Made by a program: the position numbers and the translations under genes. From Planctomycetota bacterium (GTDB lineage: Bacteria > Planctomycetota > UBA1135 > GCA-002686595): DNA of 64,000 nt. Position 1 is the stretch's first letter, and the number at the start of each line of letters is the position of its first letter. Location of the stretch: positions 4,324 to 68,323 of the forward strand of contig DUBE01000056.1 in NCBI GenBank assembly GCA_012960475.1, read 5' to 3'. Of this stretch, positions 52,092 to 61,159 are shown piece after piece. The notes beneath the pieces were generated by a model. The model did no database searches. It was not told the origin of the DNA and worked only from the letters and a program-made list of their open reading frames with translations.

Positions 52092-53398
52092 AACTCCCAG
52101 CCCTCTCGCACGGGTGAGGACAGGAACTCCTCCGCCTCTGGGATTTGCTCCGCCAGACCATCGCTCCTGCAACCGGTGAGCTTCTTCCCCGCGCGAAGCG
52201 CCACATTGCCCAGCAGCACCGTTTCGGAAAGCGCACCCGAGTAGGAAAAGTCGCAGGTGGTGGGACCGCCCTCGCGAATCGCGCGGAACCACTCCGCATG
52301 GTGGCCGATGGAAGGAGCAATCGTGCGCTCTGGAGGAACGAACTCAGCAAAGTCCTTTTCTGGCAGCAGCCTGTGGCGCCCGTAGTCCGCGCACAGAACG
52401 CCCTTGTCCCCTATGAACACACAGCCATCTCCCCACTGGATCTTCTGACCATCGGGAGCCACGAGATCCGGCTTGTGTCCCCCATCCCACCAATGAACCT
52501 CGACTGCCCTGCGAGGCCCACGGGCCGGATGCCCCCAGCGTACATGGATCCACGAGGGCGTGCCCACAGGATGCACCGGTGGCCCTTCGGATTCCGTGCT
52601 GTCGGGCAGGTCCAGGTCCAAAGCCCAGTGCACCAGGTCCAGATGATGACAGGCCATGTCACCAAGAGTTCCCGTGCCATAATTCCAGAAGCGACGCCAG
52701 TTGGCCCGATGCAAACCTGCGCTGTAGGGACGAGCGGGCACTGGTCCCTGCCATAGATCCCAGTTCAGGTTTTCGGGCACGGGCACCTCCTCGCCGAAGC
52801 GCCCATCCGACCAGCTCTTGCCACAGACCACATGCACTTCGGATACGGAACCTATCGATCCCGCACGGATCAACTCCACTACCCGGCGGTAGTTTTCCCC
52901 AGCGTGGATCTGAGTGCCCATCTGGGTCGGTCGCCCACTGGCGGCCGCCACCCGGCGCACCAAACGAACCTCTTCCACCGTGTGAGCCAGCGGCTTTTCA
53001 CAATAGACCGCCAGTCCTGAACGCAGGCCACCGACGGTTGGATGGGCGTGGGTGTGGTCCGGAGTCGATACCAGGAGCGCATCCAAGCCTCCCGCGTCAA
53101 TCAGCTCCCGGTAGTCGCGGTAGACCTTGATCCCTGAAGGGTCATGGCCTCGGGCCTCCAGAGTTTTCTGGGCAGCATTGATCTGCGTCGAGTCCACATC
53201 ACAGATCCCTACGATCTGCTCTCCCAGTATGCTCGCCAGGTTTCCCGCTCCGCGACCGCCCACTCCAACAATCGCCACGCGCACCTTGTCGCGTAGGGGA
53301 CCAAACCGCAGAAAGGGACCCGCGGCGGGCAGGAGGGCGGCGGACAGAAAAGCGCGCCGGGGCAAGCGGGTGGATGCGGAGGATGGACCTTTGGCCAT
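52088..53398 (-). CDS. Tat-exported Gfo/Idh/MocA family oxidoreductase
   Basis: A 436-residue NAD(P)-dependent oxidoreductase. A Tat-like signal (RLPRRAFLSAALLPAAG) precedes the Rossmann start VRVAIVGVGGRGAGNLASI. The middle has LLVSTPDHTHAHPTVGGL, VYCEKPLAHTVEEV with the catalytic lysine, GRPTQMGTQIHAGENYRR, and the C-terminal substrate domain GTLGDMACHHLDLVHWALD with the paired histidines. These enzymes act on sugars or inositols; export is frequent in planctomycetes. The substrate is unknown. It converges with xerC and diverges from the next oxidoreductase of the same superfamily (236 bp). Confidence 0.9.
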   Translation of the reverse strand: MAKGPSSASTRLPRRAFLSAALLPAAGPFLRFGPLRDKVRVAIVGVGGRGAGNLASILGEQIVGICDVDSTQINAAQKTLEARGHDPSGIKVYRDYRELIDAGGLDALLVSTPDHTHAHPTVGGLRSGLAVYCEKPLAHTVEEVRLVRRVAAASGRPTQMGTQIHAGENYRRVVELIRAGSIGSVSEVHVVCGKSWSDGRFGEEVPVPENLNWDLWQGPVPARPYSAGLHRANWRRFWNYGTGTLGDMACHHLDLVHWALDLDLPDSTESEGPPVHPVGTPSWIHVRWGHPARGPRRAVEVHWWDGGHKPDLVAPDGQKIQWGDGCVFIGDKGVLCADYGRHRLLPEKDFAEFVPPERTIAPSIGHHAEWFRAIREGGPTTCDFSYSGALSETVLLGNVALRAGKKLTGCRSDGLAEQIPEAEEFLSSPVREGWEF

Positions 53399-53634
53399 GG
53401 AGTGCTCGGGGAATTGAAGTGAAAAGGAAAGTGGGTGGAACTGGTTCGCAGCGCCCACCCTAGCAGCCCCATGCCATGCTCGACAGCCGCAGGCTAAACC
53501 CAGGCCCAATCCGCTCAGCGGGCACCGCCCTCCCACCTCCAGCACGACAACTCGACCACAATTGAAAGCCAACCCTGCCCCCCAGCCGTCTCGCTCGCTA
53601 CCGTAGCCCCGCGCGATCTCCGCGCCCCCCAACC

Positions 53635-54690
53635 ATGAGCGAAGCAAGACAAGACCTTTCAATCGGGATCGTCGGCCTCGGTGCCGTGGCCGGCGCACAC
53701 ATCGAAGCATTTCAAGCGGTCAAGGGTGCCAACATCACCGCCGTCAGTTCCCGCCGTTCATTGAACGAGGCGGAACTCGCAGCCAAGTATGGCCAGCCCC
53801 TGCGCCCGGTCAGCTCCTACGACGAGCTGCTTGCAGACCCCGATATCGACACGGTGGATATCTGCACCCCCCACCATCTGCACACAGAACAGGCCATCGC
53901 CGCAGCGGAAGCAGGCAAGCATGTAATCATCGAGAAGCCCATCAGTACCAATTGGGAAGACGCGCTGCGCATTGAAGCCGCGGTCAAAGCCAACGGTGTG
54001 CAAGCCATGGTGTGTTTCGAGTGCCGCTTCAGCGCCCAGTTTTCCCTCGTTCGCTCCATGCTTGACCAGGAGATGATCGGCGATGTGCACTACGCGGAGA
54101 TCGATTACTTTCACGGCATCGGCCCCTGGATCGGCCAGTTCCCCTGGAATGTCAAGAAAGAGATCGGCACCTCCAGCCTGGCCACCGCCGGCTGCCACGC
54201 CCTGGACGCGATCCTGTTCCTAATGGATGGCGAGGTGGAAGAAGTCACCAGCATCAGCACCAGTTCCAAGTCAAAGATCTTTGAGCCCTACGAGTACGAC
54301 ACCACCTGTGTGACCTTGCTGCGTTTCGCCGATGGTCGCATTGCCAAGTGCGCTTCCGCCATCGATTGTCTGCAGCCCTATTATTTTCATGTACACCTGT
54401 TGGGCAGCCACGGCTCGATCCTCGACGACCGTTTCTACAGCCACAAACTCGACGGGCTCAATCGCGCCAAGTGGTCCAAACTGGAAACCAGTCTGATCGA
54501 CTCGGGCGATGTGACCGATCATCCCTACCAGCCCCAGTTCCAGGCCTTCACCGACAGCACCCTGGCAGGCAGGCCCATGCCCCGCACAAGCCTCGAAACA
54601 GCCATGGAGACCCACCGGGTCATGTTTGCGGCAGATCTGTCCGCAGCGGAGGGCCGCCCCGTACGGCTTGACGAGTTACCCAGAGCGTGA
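53635..54690 (+). CDS. Cytoplasmic Gfo/Idh/MocA family oxidoreductase
   Basis: A 351-residue oxidoreductase without a signal peptide. It begins [18 protein letters not shown] (NAD-binding), then [37 protein letters not shown] with the catalytic lysine, and a substrate domain with [16 protein letters not shown]. It probably oxidises or reduces a sugar derivative. It lies head to head with the exported oxidoreductase of the same superfamily, so the pair may share a regulator and act on related substrates. The gene ends 62 bp before a large exported protein. Confidence 0.9.
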   Translation: MSEARQDLSIGIVGLGAVAGAHIEAFQAVKGANITAVSSRRSLNEAELAAKYGQPLRPVSSYDELLADPDIDTVDICTPHHLHTEQAIAAAEAGKHVIIEKPISTNWEDALRIEAAVKANGVQAMVCFECRFSAQFSLVRSMLDQEMIGDVHYAEIDYFHGIGPWIGQFPWNVKKEIGTSSLATAGCHALDAILFLMDGEVEEVTSISTSSKSKIFEPYEYDTTCVTLLRFADGRIAKCASAIDCLQPYYFHVHLLGSHGSILDDRFYSHKLDGLNRAKWSKLETSLIDSGDVTDHPYQPQFQAFTDSTLAGRPMPRTSLETAMETHRVMFAADLSAAEGRPVRLDELPRA

Positions 54691-54752
54691 AAAGAACTAT
54701 GCTGAAGGCGCGCCCACTCCCCTGGGCCAAGACTCGATAAGTAGCTCTCCCG

Positions 54753-56846
54753 ATGACCTCTTCCGCCCGTCCCACGATCCTCGCAGTCCTCTTCGGACTC
54801 GCCGGTGGTTTTGGCCTCAGCCAACTGCTGCAGATGCCCACCGTTTCCGAGGCGGGAACTCCTATCCTCACTGCTAACAGAAAAGACGTAGACAGGGTCC
54901 AGGACACTCGACCGTCCGCCTCCCTGACACCCCCGGTCGACCCAGGCAGTGAAGGACCTGTACGCGCACGAGCCAGCACAGAGTCGAACTCGCGGGTCTC
55001 CGACGCCGTCATTGACTCCGCCCTGGGGCAGCCCACCTCCACCCAATCCCAAACAGGTGACTTCTGGCTCGAAGCCCTCGTGCTTGACGGAGCAGGCCAA
55101 CCCCTTCCTGGAGTAACCGTGACCGCCAGACCCAGCAGGAGCAACGATCATGTGCGCCAATCCCTGGGCGGCCCGGCCCCAGCCCAGCAGGACCCACGAT
55201 CCAAACTGCGCGAAACGGCAGAACGCATTGCAATGGACCATGCCAACATGCACTCGGGCATGACCGACTCAACCGGCAGAGTGCGGTTCGAGGGCATTGC
55301 CCGGACCACTTGGACGATCAATGCTTATCTCGAGGGATTCTTGATCGAACGAAGCCCCGCCTATGTCCCGGTCCACAGCAATTCAAAGGTCAACTTCAAC
55401 GCACAACCCACGCCCTCCCTGTCGATCACAATTCTCGCCCCCGATGGCACGCCCGTTGAGGAGGCCATCATCGAGGTGAAATTTCCCAATCGCGAGAATC
55501 AGAGCGAAAGAGGGGTCCAATACCGCTGGAGCCAGAACGAACCCTTTCGTCTGACCGAGGGCATTTATACCCTGCGCGCCCTCTCTTTGGAACGACTGCA
55601 GGAAACCGAGAGCATGCGCTTCTCCCGCCTTGGCTCGGAGGCCGTGCCCTTGGAGGTGTACGCGGGACAAGCCCCCGCCCCCCTGACCCTACAGCTTGTA
55701 CCACGCACCGGCATCTGCGGTCGCATCCTGCAAGCGAACGGAGCGCCGGCCATGGAAGACACTCGAGTCCGCGTACTGCTGCTGGCTCCGGGCCAGATTC
55801 CATCCCCCGACCTGCTGAAGGGGGATGATGCGAAGCGGCTCAGCACCAGATCTGGAACTTTCACACTCTTGGACATTGAACCTGGAACCTACCTCTTGGG
55901 TCTCAGCCTGCGTCGGGGCCGAACCATCCTGACAACTGAAACGGTCACCTTGGAAACAGGGGTACTGGAAAAGGACCTGGTGATCCCTGACTTGGGGCCA
56001 GAGGGCACCTTGCAAGTCACCACCCTGGACCCCACTGGCCGCCGCATCAATGTGGATTCCATGCGACTCAAGGTGACTTACACGGGGGGGAGTTCCAATT
56101 CCAACATCATCCAGCCCCGGCGCGAGTCCACCGGCGTCTACCTCCTGCGCAAACCCGACTTCATGAAAAAAGAAGCCGCTCCGGATTCGACCTACTCAAT
56201 CAGCGCGACCGATTCCCGCTACGGCAACTGTACGGTCAGCTTCGCACAGGGCACCAACGAGGTTGCGCTGCGCTTCATTGAACCCGCTAGCATTGAAGTG
56301 ACCATCACAGGATTCGCAGGTCACAAGTTCGCGGACCGCCTGACACTGACGGTCAAGACTCTCTCAGAAAATAACAACTCCTCGCTCAACAGAGACAAGA
56401 AGGTCGATGAAACCGGCAGCTATCTCTTCAAGGGCCTGCAGCCCGGAGTCAATCGCATCAGCTTGGGCCTCCAGCAGTCAAGCACCAGAAACCGCTGGTG
56501 GTCTTCCGCGAGCACAATCGCGAGGCTGGATGTCACCCTGGAAAAAGGCGCGAACTACGCGCAGATCCACATTCCGACCCTCTTCTCCCTATCGGTGCGT
56601 GCCCCGGGCACCAGAAAAGGACGCGAAGTGACCGTGAGGCCCACCCGCGAGAACACCTCAGGGGATGACTCCCAACCCCGCACCAGCTACAAGCGGGCAA
56701 GCTTCGATGAAAGCGGTCTGGCCACCATCGATGAGATCCTGCCCGGATCCTACCGGGTGCAGGCAGATGGCTTCCAAGAGGCCAGGGTGGAAGTTCCCTG
56801 CGGCGAAGTGAAACTGGAGCCCGCCAAGGCAAAGAAAGACAGTTAG
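54753..56846 (+). CDS. Exported protein with carboxypeptidase-regulatory-like domains
   Basis: A 697-residue protein with an N-terminal hydrophobic helix (RPTILAVLFGLAGGFGLSQL) that would export or anchor it. The mature part is beta-rich and repeats a carboxypeptidase-D regulatory (transthyretin-like) pattern, for example LEALVLDGAGQPLPGVTVTA near 120, RILQANGAPAMEDTRVRVLL near 325 and DIEPGTYLLGL near 375, ending GSYRVQADGFQEARVEVPCG. These folds usually bind ligands or act as structural modules; no enzymatic site is seen. It resembles the large surface proteins common in planctomycetes. Confidence 0.8.
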   Translation: MTSSARPTILAVLFGLAGGFGLSQLLQMPTVSEAGTPILTANRKDVDRVQDTRPSASLTPPVDPGSEGPVRARASTESNSRVSDAVIDSALGQPTSTQSQTGDFWLEALVLDGAGQPLPGVTVTARPSRSNDHVRQSLGGPAPAQQDPRSKLRETAERIAMDHANMHSGMTDSTGRVRFEGIARTTWTINAYLEGFLIERSPAYVPVHSNSKVNFNAQPTPSLSITILAPDGTPVEEAIIEVKFPNRENQSERGVQYRWSQNEPFRLTEGIYTLRALSLERLQETESMRFSRLGSEAVPLEVYAGQAPAPLTLQLVPRTGICGRILQANGAPAMEDTRVRVLLLAPGQIPSPDLLKGDDAKRLSTRSGTFTLLDIEPGTYLLGLSLRRGRTILTTETVTLETGVLEKDLVIPDLGPEGTLQVTTLDPTGRRINVDSMRLKVTYTGGSSNSNIIQPRRESTGVYLLRKPDFMKKEAAPDSTYSISATDSRYGNCTVSFAQGTNEVALRFIEPASIEVTITGFAGHKFADRLTLTVKTLSENNNSSLNRDKKVDETGSYLFKGLQPGVNRISLGLQQSSTRNRWWSSASTIARLDVTLEKGANYAQIHIPTLFSLSVRAPGTRKGREVTVRPTRENTSGDDSQPRTSYKRASFDESGLATIDEILPGSYRVQADGFQEARVEVPCGEVKLEPAKAKKDS

Positions 56847-56885
56847 GCCCCGCCAAGGAAGATTGCTCAGCACTCTTGCCAACTC

Positions 56886-56914
56886 TTGACTCGCCCCCCC
56901 AGGAGCCCTATTCT
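56886..56914 (+). promoter_or_regulatory. Sigma70-type promoter of tRNA-Glu
   Basis: TTGACT (56886-56891) and TATTCT (56909-56914) are separated by 17 bases and end 37 bases before the tRNA. Both hexamers match four or five of the six consensus positions and the spacing is ideal. Transcription would start near 56921. Confidence 0.6.
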
Positions 56915-56951
56915 CTCGCCCTCAGACGCGGGCAACTGCGTCGCTCTCGGT

Positions 56952-57029
56952 GGCCCCGTCGTCTAGTCAGGCCTAGGACACCAGGTTTTCATCCTGGCGA
57001 CCGGGGTTCAAATCCCCGCGGGGTCACCA
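56952..57029 (+). tRNA. tRNA-Glu (anticodon TTC)
   Basis: A full cloverleaf can be drawn. The acceptor stem GGCCCCG pairs with CGGGGTC (one G-T pair), the anticodon stem CCAGG/CCTGG holds the loop TTTTCAT with anticodon TTC, and the T arm is CGGGG-TTCAAAT-CCCCG. The discriminator is A and the CCA end is encoded. It lies between the exported protein gene and the third Gfo/Idh gene, 41 bp before the first of two direct repeats. Confidence 0.95.
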
Positions 57030-57069
57030 TCCTTCGCCGCTCGTTCTGAGGCTTCCTGGCTTGGTTGCC

Positions 57070-57110
57070 CCCGGATTCCGGGTCACTTCCAAGGCACAGT
57101 CGCAGACGAA
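57070..57110 (+). repeat. Imperfect 41-bp direct repeat, copy 1 (copy 2 at 58554-58594)
   Basis: The two copies match at 34 of 41 positions and share the core CCGGGTCACTTCCA. They flank the third Gfo/Idh gene. On the minus strand copy 2 is the 3' end of the propeller gene (reading GPWK and stop), and copy 1 reads VPWK and stop in the same phase, so copy 1 may be a remnant of a second such gene end. Confidence 0.5.
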
Positions 57111-57189
57111 CTGGTTGTGGAGTCCCGGACAAACATGTGTGGCGGCCCATGGGCCCTTGCCCGTAAGTTGGATGACAAGGAGCTTTGTC

Positions 57190-58482
57190 ATGTCCCAACC
57201 CACCGCTATGAACCGTCGCCAACTCGTCGCTGCCGCTGCGGCAACCCCAGCCCTGTGGACAGGGCCCCTACGCAAGACGCGATTCTTGCCGCAGGACCAA
57301 GTGCGCCTGGGCGTGATCGGCATCGGCATTCGAGGCCGCAACCTGATGAACGGAGCCTTTCTGGCCCAGGACGGGTTCCGGGTCGTAGCCGTCTGTGACG
57401 TAGACACGAACAGGCGGGAGGACGGCAAACGCCGAGTGGATAAGCGTTATGGCGACAGCGACTGCGCCATGTTCCTGGACCACCGTGAGCTCCTGCAGAT
57501 GCCCGGCCTCGACGCAGTCGTCATCGCCACTCCCGACCACTGGCACGCGAATCAGATCGTAGATGCCGCCGTCGCAGGCAAGGACATCTACTGCGAGAAA
57601 CCTCTAACCAACTCGTTGCGTGAAGCACAGGTCGTCATCGAGGTGGTGCGCAAGCACGGGATCGTCTTTCAGACCGGCAGTCAGCAGCGCACCGAATACG
57701 GCAAGCGTTTCGTCGATGCTTGCGAGCACGTACGCAACGGACACATCGGACGGGTGCTAACCATCAACGTCGGGGTCGGAGACCCGTCGCGGGCCTGCGA
57801 CCTGGCAACGGAAGAGCCCGAACCAGGGCTGGACTGGGACTTATGGCAGGGGCCCGTGCCTGAGCGCGGCTACAGCAGCGTGCTCAGCCCGCGCGGTTTG
57901 CACAGTCACTACCCCCAATGGCGTTCCTATCAGGAGTACGCAGGCGGGGGCGTAGCAGACATGGGCGCGCACCACATCGATATCGGGCATTGGGGCATCA
58001 AACGAGACGGATCGGGTCCTGTACTCGTCCTCCCACCCAGTGATCCCGGCGCACTTCGTGGTGCCTCAGTGGTCTACGACGACGGCACGCGCCTCATCCA
58101 CGGTGGCCCCGGTGGGACCACGTTCATCGGAGATGACGGAATGCTGCACGTGGACCGCGGCCGCATCTCCAGCGTCCCCGACGACATCCTCAAGCGCGAG
58201 TTCGGTAAGGACGATGAGCGCCTGCCCCGACCCGCCAACCACGCCGCGGACTGGCTGGAGTGCATCCACTCACGGGCCAAGCCCATTTGTGACGTCGACG
58301 TGGGTGCGGGCAGCGCAGCCGTATGCCACCTCCTGAACCTGGCCTACCGCCACAGGTGTGAACTGCACTGGAACCCCAAGACCTGGCGCTTTGTGGAATC
58401 CGATGGGACAGGCGACAACGTTCTCCAGAATGCATGGCTCGATGGGGAGAGGCGAGAGGGATACGCGCTGCCGCAAATTTGA
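57190..58482 (+). CDS. Tat-exported Gfo/Idh/MocA family oxidoreductase
   Basis: A 430-residue oxidoreductase with a Tat-like signal (NRRQLVAAAAATPALWTG). The NAD-binding segment is VRLGVIGIGIRGRNLMNG, followed by VVIATPDHWHANQIVDAAVA, IYCEKPLTNSLREAQ with the catalytic lysine, FQTGSQQRTEYGKRF and GGGVADMGAHHIDIGHWGI with paired histidines. It is of the same general type as the exported oxidoreductase at 52 kb (DWDLWQGPVP in common). An unusual point is its location right after tRNA-Glu and between imperfect direct repeats. The substrate is unknown. Confidence 0.9.
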   Translation: MSQPTAMNRRQLVAAAAATPALWTGPLRKTRFLPQDQVRLGVIGIGIRGRNLMNGAFLAQDGFRVVAVCDVDTNRREDGKRRVDKRYGDSDCAMFLDHRELLQMPGLDAVVIATPDHWHANQIVDAAVAGKDIYCEKPLTNSLREAQVVIEVVRKHGIVFQTGSQQRTEYGKRFVDACEHVRNGHIGRVLTINVGVGDPSRACDLATEEPEPGLDWDLWQGPVPERGYSSVLSPRGLHSHYPQWRSYQEYAGGGVADMGAHHIDIGHWGIKRDGSGPVLVLPPSDPGALRGASVVYDDGTRLIHGGPGGTTFIGDDGMLHVDRGRISSVPDDILKREFGKDDERLPRPANHAADWLECIHSRAKPICDVDVGAGSAAVCHLLNLAYRHRCELHWNPKTWRFVESDGTGDNVLQNAWLDGERREGYALPQI

Positions 58483-58553
58483 GGTCCCACTCTGGGGGAC
58501 CCACCAGCCCGCCAGGCGCCAGGGGAACCAACCGGGCCTGCTACAGGTGGCCA

Positions 58554-58594
58554 CCCGGATCCCGGGTCACTTCCATGGGCCAGTCTCAGAGAAA
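58554..58594 (+). repeat. Imperfect 41-bp direct repeat, copy 2
   Basis: Second copy of the repeat at 57070-57110 (34 of 41 positions identical). It includes the last codons and the stop of the propeller gene on the minus strand. Confidence 0.5.
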
Positions 58595-59631
58595 TTGGTG
58601 AAGGTCTTGCCGTCGTAGCGACATGCGCCTTCGCCAGCACTGGCGAACCAGATCTTTCCGTCCTTGTCTTCGAGCATGCCGTAGACATTGTTGAAGGGGA
58701 GGCCTTCCTTCTGCGTGAACTGCTTGAAGGACTTGCCGTCGTAGCGGGTCGCGCCGCCTCCCTCAAAGCTGGGAAACCCACCGGGGTGCCCGAACCAGAT
58801 GTTTCCAGCCTGATCTACGATCATCGAGCCGACGAAGTCTGACTGCAGTCCTTCCTTGGAAGTGAACGTCGTCAGCGTCTTGCCGTCCCAGCGGAAGGCA
58901 CCCTCTTGGCCGCCGAACCAGACGTTTTCCGACCCGTCCGCAACGATCGATCGGACATTCTGGAAGGATCTTCCGGCCTGGTCGGCGAGATTCGAGAAAG
59001 TCTTGCCGTCGTAGAAGCAGACACCACCCTGCGTTCCGAACCACATGCGCCCCGCTGTGTCCTGGGTGATTGCGTAGACCGAGTTGCTGACGAGTCCGTC
59101 CTTTGTCGTGAAGTTGGTCATCGACTTGCCGTCGTAACGACTGACGCCGCCTTCCGTGCCAATCCAGATCTTCGAGTCGCGATCCTCGAAGATCCAGGCC
59201 ACGGTGTTGTTCACCAGGCCCTCCTTCTCGGTGAACTGCGTGGCTGTCTTCCCGTCGAAGCGCGTCGCCCCGGCGAGAACGGAGCCGAACCAGAGTGTGC
59301 CCGCTCGATCTTCCATGAGCGCAAAGATGCGCAACTTCGCCAGGCCCACCTCTTCTCCGAAGTTCGTGAAGTCCTTTCCGTCGTAGCGAATCGGTCCGCC
59401 AAACGTGGCGAACCAGATATGCCCCGCGCGATCCTCAATCATGTTGCGGATGATCACCCGCGGCATGTATGAGGTCGACTTGGCCCCGATTGGCGTGAAG
59501 TAGGGATCCTTGGTCGGCTCTTGGACAAGGGCATGTCCGCTTGACATGAGCATGAAGCTCAGAATCAGGACCAAGAGGTTCCCGCTAGTAATGCCGCCTG
59601 AAGTGGGTTTCAAAAGCATGAGGGACTCCAT
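58567..59631 (-). CDS. Exported beta-propeller of the two-component-regulator propeller type
   Basis: A 354-residue protein with a signal sequence (NLLVLILSFMLMSSGHALVQ). The mature part is about seven repeats of roughly 40 residues with the Reg_prop pattern: D-x-x-G-x-(I/L)-W-(F/I)-(A/G) then (R/F)-(Y/F/W)-D-G-K-x-(F/M/L), for example GHIWFATFGGPIRYDGKDFT and SKIWIGTEGGVSRYDGKSMT. This predicts one complete propeller. In two-component hybrids such propellers are sensor domains before a kinase; here no kinase or membrane anchor follows. It may be a stand-alone ligand-binding protein. Confidence 0.88.
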   Translation of the reverse strand: MESLMLLKPTSGGITSGNLLVLILSFMLMSSGHALVQEPTKDPYFTPIGAKSTSYMPRVIIRNMIEDRAGHIWFATFGGPIRYDGKDFTNFGEEVGLAKLRIFALMEDRAGTLWFGSVLAGATRFDGKTATQFTEKEGLVNNTVAWIFEDRDSKIWIGTEGGVSRYDGKSMTNFTTKDGLVSNSVYAITQDTAGRMWFGTQGGVCFYDGKTFSNLADQAGRSFQNVRSIVADGSENVWFGGQEGAFRWDGKTLTTFTSKEGLQSDFVGSMIVDQAGNIWFGHPGGFPSFEGGGATRYDGKSFKQFTQKEGLPFNNVYGMLEDKDGKIWFASAGEGACRYDGKTFTNFSETGPWK

Positions 59632-59918
59632 CCTAGGGATTCGCGGGGGATAGCGCCGCCCTTTGGGATGACCATGGTCCGCCCCAGATTCAGCTTGTAC
59701 AAGGGAGGCTTCCTCCTGGCCAGACCACCCGGCACCATCACCACCGCCAAGGCAGAAGACATGACTCCCAAGAAGGGCTGGGCTCGTGCTCTAGCGAGCA
59801 GACCCCAAGAGGCACTCCGCGGGATTGGGCAAAAGGTCAGGAGCGTCTGTGAGAGCTCAGGCAATAGGCGCAGAAACCAGCCACAGTGCGCCGAAGAAAA
59901 GGGAACCCCTGCGGCCCC

Positions 59919-61133
59919 ATGTCCCCCTCCCCAAGCACCCCAGACCAGCCCATCAGCGCCCTGGTCCTTTCCAGCGTCTATCCCAACGCGACGAGACCTC
60001 GCCATGGACTGTTTGTGGAGGAGCGGATTCGGCATCTAGCCGACCTGGCCCGGGTACGGGTGGTGGCACCGGTAGCCTGGCATCAAGGGCTCGTGGGTGG
60101 ACCGCCCCGCAGAGAAGAACGGCGCGGAATCAGCGTGCATCATCCGATCTTCTGGTACCTGCCGGGTGTGTGCAAGGGCTGGGACGGAGCATTGATGGCA
60201 TGCTCGCTGCAACGCACGGTGGAACGACTGCAAAGGGAAGAGCCCATCGATCTGATCGACGCGCACTTCGTCTGGCCGGAAGGGTTTGCGGCCTTGCGCT
60301 TGGGACAAGACCTCGGGGTACCGGTTTGCGTAACCCTGCGTGGAACTCTTGAGTGGCTGGCCCAGGACCCGGCGCGCGGAAAAAAAATGGCGCAGGTGGT
60401 ACGCGAGGCTGATCAGTTGATTGCGGTGTCGCAACCACTGGCTCAACGGGCCATTGACTTGGGCGCGGACCCCAGCCGAGTGACGGTGGTGACCAATGGA
60501 GTTGATCTCGAACGCTTTGATCTGGCACACAGGGATGATGCGCGCAAGGCTCTGGGCCTGAAGGTCAGCGCCCAATGGATCGTCTCTGTGGGGCATCTTT
60601 CCCCGCGCAAGGGCTTTCAGGATTTGATAGGAGTGCTCAGTCAGCTGCGGGCGACCCATCCAGAAGCACACTTGTGCATCGTCGGAGGCGGTGGCGCCGA
60701 GGGCGACAACACTGAGCAACTCAAAGCTCAAGCCAAACAGGCCGGGGTCGAGGACCTGGTGCACTTCTTGGGACCGCGCAGCCCGAACGAAGTAGCCCAG
60801 GCCCTGGCGGCAGCAGATGTATTCGCCCTGGCCAGCCGTTACGAGGGCTGCCCCAATGTGCTTCTCGAAGCCCTTGCCAGCGGCCGGCCCGTGGTGGCTT
60901 CGAATGTGGGAGAGATCCCACGTCTGGTGACCGAGGCTGGCGGGGTGGTCTATGGACGCGCGGACGACCAACTGGCTCTGCTGCAGGCTTTGCGCCGGGT
61001 CTTGAGCGCCGAATGGAGCCCCCAGTCAGTACGCGCCAGCGTGACCGAGCGCACCTGGCAAAGGACCGCGAATGAGGTGCTGGAGATTTGGTCCCGGGCC
61101 TTGCACTATGCCCACTCCCAGGCGTCCGATTAG
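59919..61133 (+). CDS. Family 4 glycosyltransferase
   Basis: A 404-residue retaining glycosyltransferase. The N-terminal acceptor domain starts LVLSSVYPNATRPRHGLFVE, with IDAHFVWPEGFAALRLGQ; the C-terminal donor domain has WIVSVGHLSPRKGFQDLIGV, LCIVGGGGAEGDN and the EX7E-type ASRYEGCPNVLLEALASGRP with GEIPRLV. It would use a nucleotide sugar in surface-polysaccharide synthesis. The start at 59919 is preferred; an upstream ATG adds 11 unrelated residues. The methyltransferase gene starts 26 bp downstream. Confidence 0.92.
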   Translation: MSPSPSTPDQPISALVLSSVYPNATRPRHGLFVEERIRHLADLARVRVVAPVAWHQGLVGGPPRREERRGISVHHPIFWYLPGVCKGWDGALMACSLQRTVERLQREEPIDLIDAHFVWPEGFAALRLGQDLGVPVCVTLRGTLEWLAQDPARGKKMAQVVREADQLIAVSQPLAQRAIDLGADPSRVTVVTNGVDLERFDLAHRDDARKALGLKVSAQWIVSVGHLSPRKGFQDLIGVLSQLRATHPEAHLCIVGGGGAEGDNTEQLKAQAKQAGVEDLVHFLGPRSPNEVAQALAAADVFALASRYEGCPNVLLEALASGRPVVASNVGEIPRLVTEAGGVVYGRADDQLALLQALRRVLSAEWSPQSVRASVTERTWQRTANEVLEIWSRALHYAHSQASD

Positions 61134-61159
61134 ATGCCCTGGAGACCCACGACGCCCCT

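Noticed and set aside
58612-59410. Recurring CTTGCCGTCGTAGCG-like DNA as a tandem repeat or regulatory array
   Set aside because: The recurrence is explained by the repeated RYDGK codons of the propeller blades.
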